DNA from: Variovorax soli NBRC 106424
GTDB lineage: Bacteria; Pseudomonadota; Gammaproteobacteria; Burkholderiales; Burkholderiaceae_C
Assembly: GCF_001591385.1 (NCBI RefSeq)
Contig: NZ_BCUU01000011.1
Location: 1 to 64,000, forward strand
DNA: 64,000 nt
Direction: 5' to 3'
A program made the position numbers and the translations under genes. How positions within the stretch are numbered: position 1 is the stretch's first letter; each line of letters opens with the position of its first letter. Below, in pieces: positions 60,461 through 64,000 of the stretch. The notes under the pieces are model-generated. The model saw nothing but the letters and a program-made list of their open reading frames with translations, was not told the origin of the DNA and ran no database searches.

Positions 60461-61570
60461 ATGGACGCCACCGTCCGCGCGCGCTGGTTCGACGGGCGCC
60501 GCAGCCAGGCCCGCCCGGTCCTGCTGCGCCTGGCCGGCGACAGGAAGGGCCGCGCCAGCCTGCGCCTGCATCCGCTGGATGCGGCAGGCTTGCCACCGCT
60601 CGACCTGCCGCCGGGCGAATTCAGCTGGCCCGACACCTGGGAGCCCACCGGCGCCTCGCCGCGCCTGACGGTCGACCTCGGCCAGCACGGCAGCGTGGAA
60701 GTCGAAGGCGCCCAATGGGAACAGGCACTGCACGCCTGCGGCGCGCGCGCCGGCATGGCGCAGCGGCTGCAGCGGCGCTGGCCGCTGATTGCCGCCGCGC
60801 TGCTGTGCCTGGCCCTCGTCATCTGGGCTTTCACGCGCTGGGGCGCGCCGTGGACCGCGGGCCAGCTCGCACGCTTTGCGCCGCTGTCGTGGGAACGCTC
60901 CGTGTCGCAGGACGCGCTGAACCAGCTCGAGGCACAGGGCATCCTCAAGCCCAGCCGCATTGCACGCTCCCGCCAGGCTGAACTGCGGTCGCGCTTTGCC
61001 TCGATGAGCGCCGAAGCGCCGGCCACGCTGCGGCCCGATGCGTCCTACGCCCCACCCATGGACCTGCAGTTCCGCGCCGGCATGGGCGCCAATGCCTTCG
61101 CACTGCCCGGCGGCGTGATCGTGTTGACCGATGGCATGGTCGAACTCGCCGCCCAGAGCGGCATCGGCGACGAGGCGCTGATGGGCGTGCTGGCGCACGA
61201 GGCTGGACACGTGCTGCATCGGCACGGCACCCGGCGCGTGATCGAGCTGGGCATCCTCAACGTGGGTTCGGCGCTGGTGCTGGGCGACGCCTCGGGCCTG
61301 GCCGCCACCGGCGGCACGCTGCTGGCCGCCCTGGCCTACAGCCGCGACCACGAGCGCGAGGCGGACTGCTTCGCCATCGCGATGATGCAGGCCACCGCGC
61401 AACCGCTGGCGCCCATGGCCGCCTTGCTGCGGGCGGCGGACAAGGCGCATGCCGACGCCAAGGGCGGCACGCCCGCGCTGACGGTCGAATGGCTGCAGAC
61501 CCACCCCGACACGGGAGGGCGCGCCGCGTCGCTCGAAGCCGGGCAGCGCGCGAACTGCCCGCGCGGTTAG
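60461..61570 (+). CDS. M48-family membrane metallopeptidase
   Basis: A 369-residue protein with a cytoplasmic or soluble N-terminal region (1-105), one membrane helix (about 108-125, WPLIAAALLCLALVIWAF) and an M48 peptidase domain. Zinc motif HEAGHVLHRHG (HExxH) and the downstream third-ligand region SRDHEREADCFAI are intact. M48 enzymes include HtpX- and BepA-like envelope quality-control proteases. Coupled to the DUF898 gene upstream. Confidence 0.9.
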   Translation: MDATVRARWFDGRRSQARPVLLRLAGDRKGRASLRLHPLDAAGLPPLDLPPGEFSWPDTWEPTGASPRLTVDLGQHGSVEVEGAQWEQALHACGARAGMAQRLQRRWPLIAAALLCLALVIWAFTRWGAPWTAGQLARFAPLSWERSVSQDALNQLEAQGILKPSRIARSRQAELRSRFASMSAEAPATLRPDASYAPPMDLQFRAGMGANAFALPGGVIVLTDGMVELAAQSGIGDEALMGVLAHEAGHVLHRHGTRRVIELGILNVGSALVLGDASGLAATGGTLLAALAYSRDHEREADCFAIAMMQATAQPLAPMAALLRAADKAHADAKGGTPALTVEWLQTHPDTGGRAASLEAGQRANCPRG

Positions 61571-61691
61571 TCCGCCTGCCGCGCCGCTTTTGACCGCCAC
61601 CTGCGCGCGGCATCGCCGGCTTCGCCACAATGCCGGCTGACTCGACATCATTCCGAACCAACCCGGCACGAACGAAAAGGAGCACCCGCCC

Positions 61692-62612
61692 ATGAAAGCG
61701 CAGAACGTTCTCGAGACCATCGGCAACACGCCGCACATCCGCTACCAGCGCCTGTTCAAGGGGGCCACGCAGCAGGTGTGGATCAAGTCCGAGCGCGCCA
61801 ACCCGGGCGGCTCCGTCAAGGACCGCATCGCCCTGTCGATGGTGGAAGACGCCGAGCGCTCCGGCGCGCTCAAGCCCGGCGGCACCATCGTCGAGCCCAC
61901 CTCGGGCAACACCGGCGTGGGCCTGGCCATGGTGGCCGCGGTGAAGGGCTACAAGCTGATCCTGGTGATGCCCGACAGCATGTCGGTGGAGCGCCGCCGC
62001 CTGATGCTGGCCTACGGCGCCACCTTCGAGCTGACCCCGCGCGAGAAGGGCATGAAGGGCTCCATCGCCCGCGCCGAGGAAATCGTGGCCGCCACGCCCG
62101 GCGCCTGGATGCCGCAGCAGTTCAACAACCCGGCCAACGTCGCGGTGCATGCGCGCACCACGGCCGAGGAAATCGCCGCCGACTTTCCCGAAGGCGTGGA
62201 CGTGCTGATCACCGGCGTGGGCACCGGCGGCCACATCACCGGGTGCGCGCAGGTGTTGAAGAAGAAGTGGCCCAAGCTGAAGGTGTTCGCGGTGGAGCCC
62301 ACGGCCTCGCCGGTCATCTCCGGCGGCCAGCCGTCGCCGCACCCCATCCAGGGCATCGGCGCCGGCTTCATCCCGAAGAACCTGGACACCGGGCTGCTCG
62401 ACGGCGTGATCCAGGTCGAGGCCGAGGCCGCCCGCGAGATGGCGCGCCGCTGCGCGCGCGAGGAAGGCGTGCTGGTGGGCATCTCCTCCGGCGCCACGCT
62501 GGCCGCCATTGCGCAGAAGCTGCACGAGCTGCCGGCCGATGCGGTGGTGCTGGGCTTCAACTACGACACGGGCGAGCGCTACCTGTCGGTGGACGGCTTC
62601 CTGCCGGCCTGA
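61692..62612 (+). CDS. Cysteine synthase (O-acetylserine sulfhydrylase)
   Basis: A 306-residue fold-type II PLP enzyme. The PLP lysine is in [12 protein letters not shown] (about Lys43), the phosphate loop is [12 protein letters not shown] and [10 protein letters not shown], and the C-terminal ISSGATLAA is typical. It makes L-cysteine from O-acetylserine and sulfide. CysK and CysM types are hard to separate by eye; the pattern fits CysK slightly better. AAAGGAG precedes the ATG. Confidence 0.92.
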   Translation: MKAQNVLETIGNTPHIRYQRLFKGATQQVWIKSERANPGGSVKDRIALSMVEDAERSGALKPGGTIVEPTSGNTGVGLAMVAAVKGYKLILVMPDSMSVERRRLMLAYGATFELTPREKGMKGSIARAEEIVAATPGAWMPQQFNNPANVAVHARTTAEEIAADFPEGVDVLITGVGTGGHITGCAQVLKKKWPKLKVFAVEPTASPVISGGQPSPHPIQGIGAGFIPKNLDTGLLDGVIQVEAEAAREMARRCAREEGVLVGISSGATLAAIAQKLHELPADAVVLGFNYDTGERYLSVDGFLPA

Positions 62613-62692
62613 CCAGACCGCGCGGATCTCGAAAAAGTAAAATCGCGGTCTTTGCTTACCGAACCGCCCGATCGATACGGGCCTTCGCCGTC

Positions 62693-64000
62693 ATGATCCG
62701 CGTTTCCGAACTCAAGCTTCCGCTCGACCACGCGCCCGAGGCCCTGCTGCAGGGCGTGGCCGGCGTGCTGGGCCTTTCCCCCTCCGACATTGCTTCGCAC
62801 ACGGTCCACAAGCGCAGCTTCGACGCGCGCAAGGCCGAGCTGATCCAGGTCTACATCGTCGATGTGGAACTGGCCGATCCGTCGCGCGAGGCCGCGGTGC
62901 TGGCGCGCAACAAGCCGCATGTGCAGGCCGCGCCCGACATGACCTACCGCCTGGTGGCGCAGGCGGGCCATGCCTCGTTCCAGCGGCCCGTGGTGGTGGG
63001 CTTCGGCCCCTGCGGCATCTTCGCGGCGCTGCTGCTGGCGCAGATGGGCCTCAAACCCATCGTGCTGGAGCGCGGCAAGGCGGTGCGCGAGCGCACCAAG
63101 GACACCTGGGGCCTGTGGCGCCGCAAGGAGCTGCAGCCCGAGTCGAACGTGCAGTTCGGCGAAGGCGGCGCAGGCACTTTTTCCGACGGCAAGCTCTACA
63201 GCCAGATCAAGGACCCGCGCCACCTCGGCCGCAAGGTGCTGCAGGAGTTCGTGAAGGCCGGCGCGCCCGAGGAGATCCTGTGGGAAGCGCACCCGCACAT
63301 CGGCACCTTCCGCCTGGTGAAGATGGTGGAGAACATGCGCGCCGAGATCGAATCGCTGGGCGGCGAGATCCGCTTCTCGCACAAGGTGACCGACATCTGC
63401 GTCGAGGGCGGCCACCTGCGCGGCCTCACGGTGCTGAACCAGGCCACCGGCCAGAGCGAAGAGCTGCGCACCGACCACGCCGTCATTGCCCTGGGCCACA
63501 GCGCGCGCGACAGCTTCGCCATGCTGCACACGCGCGGCGCGCCGATCGAGGCCAAGCCCTTTTCCATCGGCTTTCGGGCCGAACATCCGCAGGGCCTGAT
63601 CGACCGGGCGCGCTGGGGCCGCCATGCCGGCCATCCGGCGCTGGGCGCGGCCGAATACCGGCTGGTGCATCACGCCAGCAACGGGCGCTCGGTCTACAGC
63701 TTCTGCATGTGCCCGGGCGGCACGGTGGTCGCGGCCACCAGCGAGCCCAATCGCGTGGTCACCAACGGCATGAGCCAGTACTCGCGCAACGAGCGCAATG
63801 CCAACGCGGGCATCGTGGTGGGCATCGACCCGAGCGACTTCCCGACCGACTACCGGCACCTCGACCTGCCGCCCGAGCTGCTCGAACAGGCGCAGGGCAA
63901 GCCGCATCCGCTGGCGGGCATCGAGCTGCAGCGGCGGCTCGAATCCAATGCCTTCGTGCTGGGCGGCAGCGACTACTGCGCGCCCGGCCAGCTGGTGGGC
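62693..64000 (+). CDS. FAD-dependent oxidoreductase, COG2509-like (C-terminus beyond window)
   Basis: The first 436 residues of a flavoprotein that continues past the window. A short N-terminal domain (1-90) precedes an FAD-binding VVVGFGPCGIFAALLLAQMG (about 97-116) and a characteristic FGEGGAGTFSDGKLYSQIKD. Later segments are ALGHSARDSF and FCMCPGGTVVAA. It resembles uncharacterised FAD-dependent dehydrogenases of the COG2509 group. Reaction unknown. Start ATG at 62693, 80 nt after the cysteine synthase gene, with a TAAAAT at 62638-62643 as a weak promoter candidate. Confidence 0.85.
   Translation, partial: MIRVSELKLPLDHAPEALLQGVAGVLGLSPSDIASHTVHKRSFDARKAELIQVYIVDVELADPSREAAVLARNKPHVQAAPDMTYRLVAQAGHASFQRPVVVGFGPCGIFAALLLAQMGLKPIVLERGKAVRERTKDTWGLWRRKELQPESNVQFGEGGAGTFSDGKLYSQIKDPRHLGRKVLQEFVKAGAPEEILWEAHPHIGTFRLVKMVENMRAEIESLGGEIRFSHKVTDICVEGGHLRGLTVLNQATGQSEELRTDHAVIALGHSARDSFAMLHTRGAPIEAKPFSIGFRAEHPQGLIDRARWGRHAGHPALGAAEYRLVHHASNGRSVYSFCMCPGGTVVAATSEPNRVVTNGMSQYSRNERNANAGIVVGIDPSDFPTDYRHLDLPPELLEQAQGKPHPLAGIELQRRLESNAFVLGGSDYCAPGQLVG

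Overview
This 64-kb window is chromosomal DNA of a high-GC betaproteobacterium, most likely of the family Comamonadaceae (Variovorax/Acidovorax-like). The evidence is the gene order (RNB nuclease-tonB-aroE-mtgA; a complete dcw cluster ending in lpxC; hslVU beside mraZ), the strong GC bias at third codon positions, a TTT/Bug-type solute receptor, and intergenic repeats of a kind I associate with this family. I see no prophage, insertion sequence, CRISPR array, tRNA or rRNA. The one structural RNA recognised is RNase P RNA.

Layout. 1-5769 (minus): an SDR-FMO-BASS transporter-epimerase run, then an unknown gene, a TlpA-like thioredoxin and the start of accB, with an IclR regulator divergent at 5862. 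6707-8620 (plus): mpl and a cupin. 8654-12665 (minus): DAHP synthase behind a newly recognised aromatic leader-peptide attenuator, tldD and rodA. 12731-20894 (plus): esterase, RNase II-like enzyme, tonB, aroE, mtgA, acyltransferase, cdsA-like, ruvC and a small membrane protein. 20919-39986 (minus): a tiny membrane protein and the division/cell-wall cluster, in transcription order mraZ-rsmH-ftsL-ftsI-murE-murF-mraY-murD-ftsW-murG-murC-ddlB-ftsQ-ftsA-ftsZ-lpxC, mostly joined by 4-nt ATGA/GTGA overlaps. 40369-50749 (minus): hslVU, a STAS-like protein, an unusual dksA, a CobW GTPase, rlmI, xerC, a ydcF-like gene, a DUF484 gene and dapF. 50788-54632: a TetR/VOC divergent pair, a NUDIX-MBL fusion and a pseudouridine synthase. 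54636-58560 (minus): a small catabolic operon (cupin, SDR, TTT receptor, SDR, IclR). About 58800-59182 (minus): rnpB. 59300-64000 (plus): DUF898 protein, M48 protease, cysteine synthase and an FAD protein cut by the window end.

The genes are dominated by cell-wall growth. mur/mra/dapF/mpl make and recycle meso-DAP peptidoglycan precursor, rodA/ftsW/ftsI/mtgA polymerise it, and ftsL/Q/A/Z place the septum. A second theme is aromatic amino acid supply (DAHP synthase, aroE).

The most interesting non-coding signals are: (1) the DAHP synthase attenuator, a 24-codon leader peptide with seven aromatic codons in eight followed by mutually exclusive hairpins; (2) a perfect hairpin enclosing the hslV start codon; (3) 10-bp phased MraZ-like boxes at the dcw promoter; (4) a dispersed hairpin repeat whose two copies differ by a compensatory base-pair change; (5) palindromic operators for the TetR and IclR systems; and (6) at least eleven genes with a -10-like hexamer 6-9 nt before the start codon and no Shine-Dalgarno sequence, suggesting frequent leaderless mRNAs.
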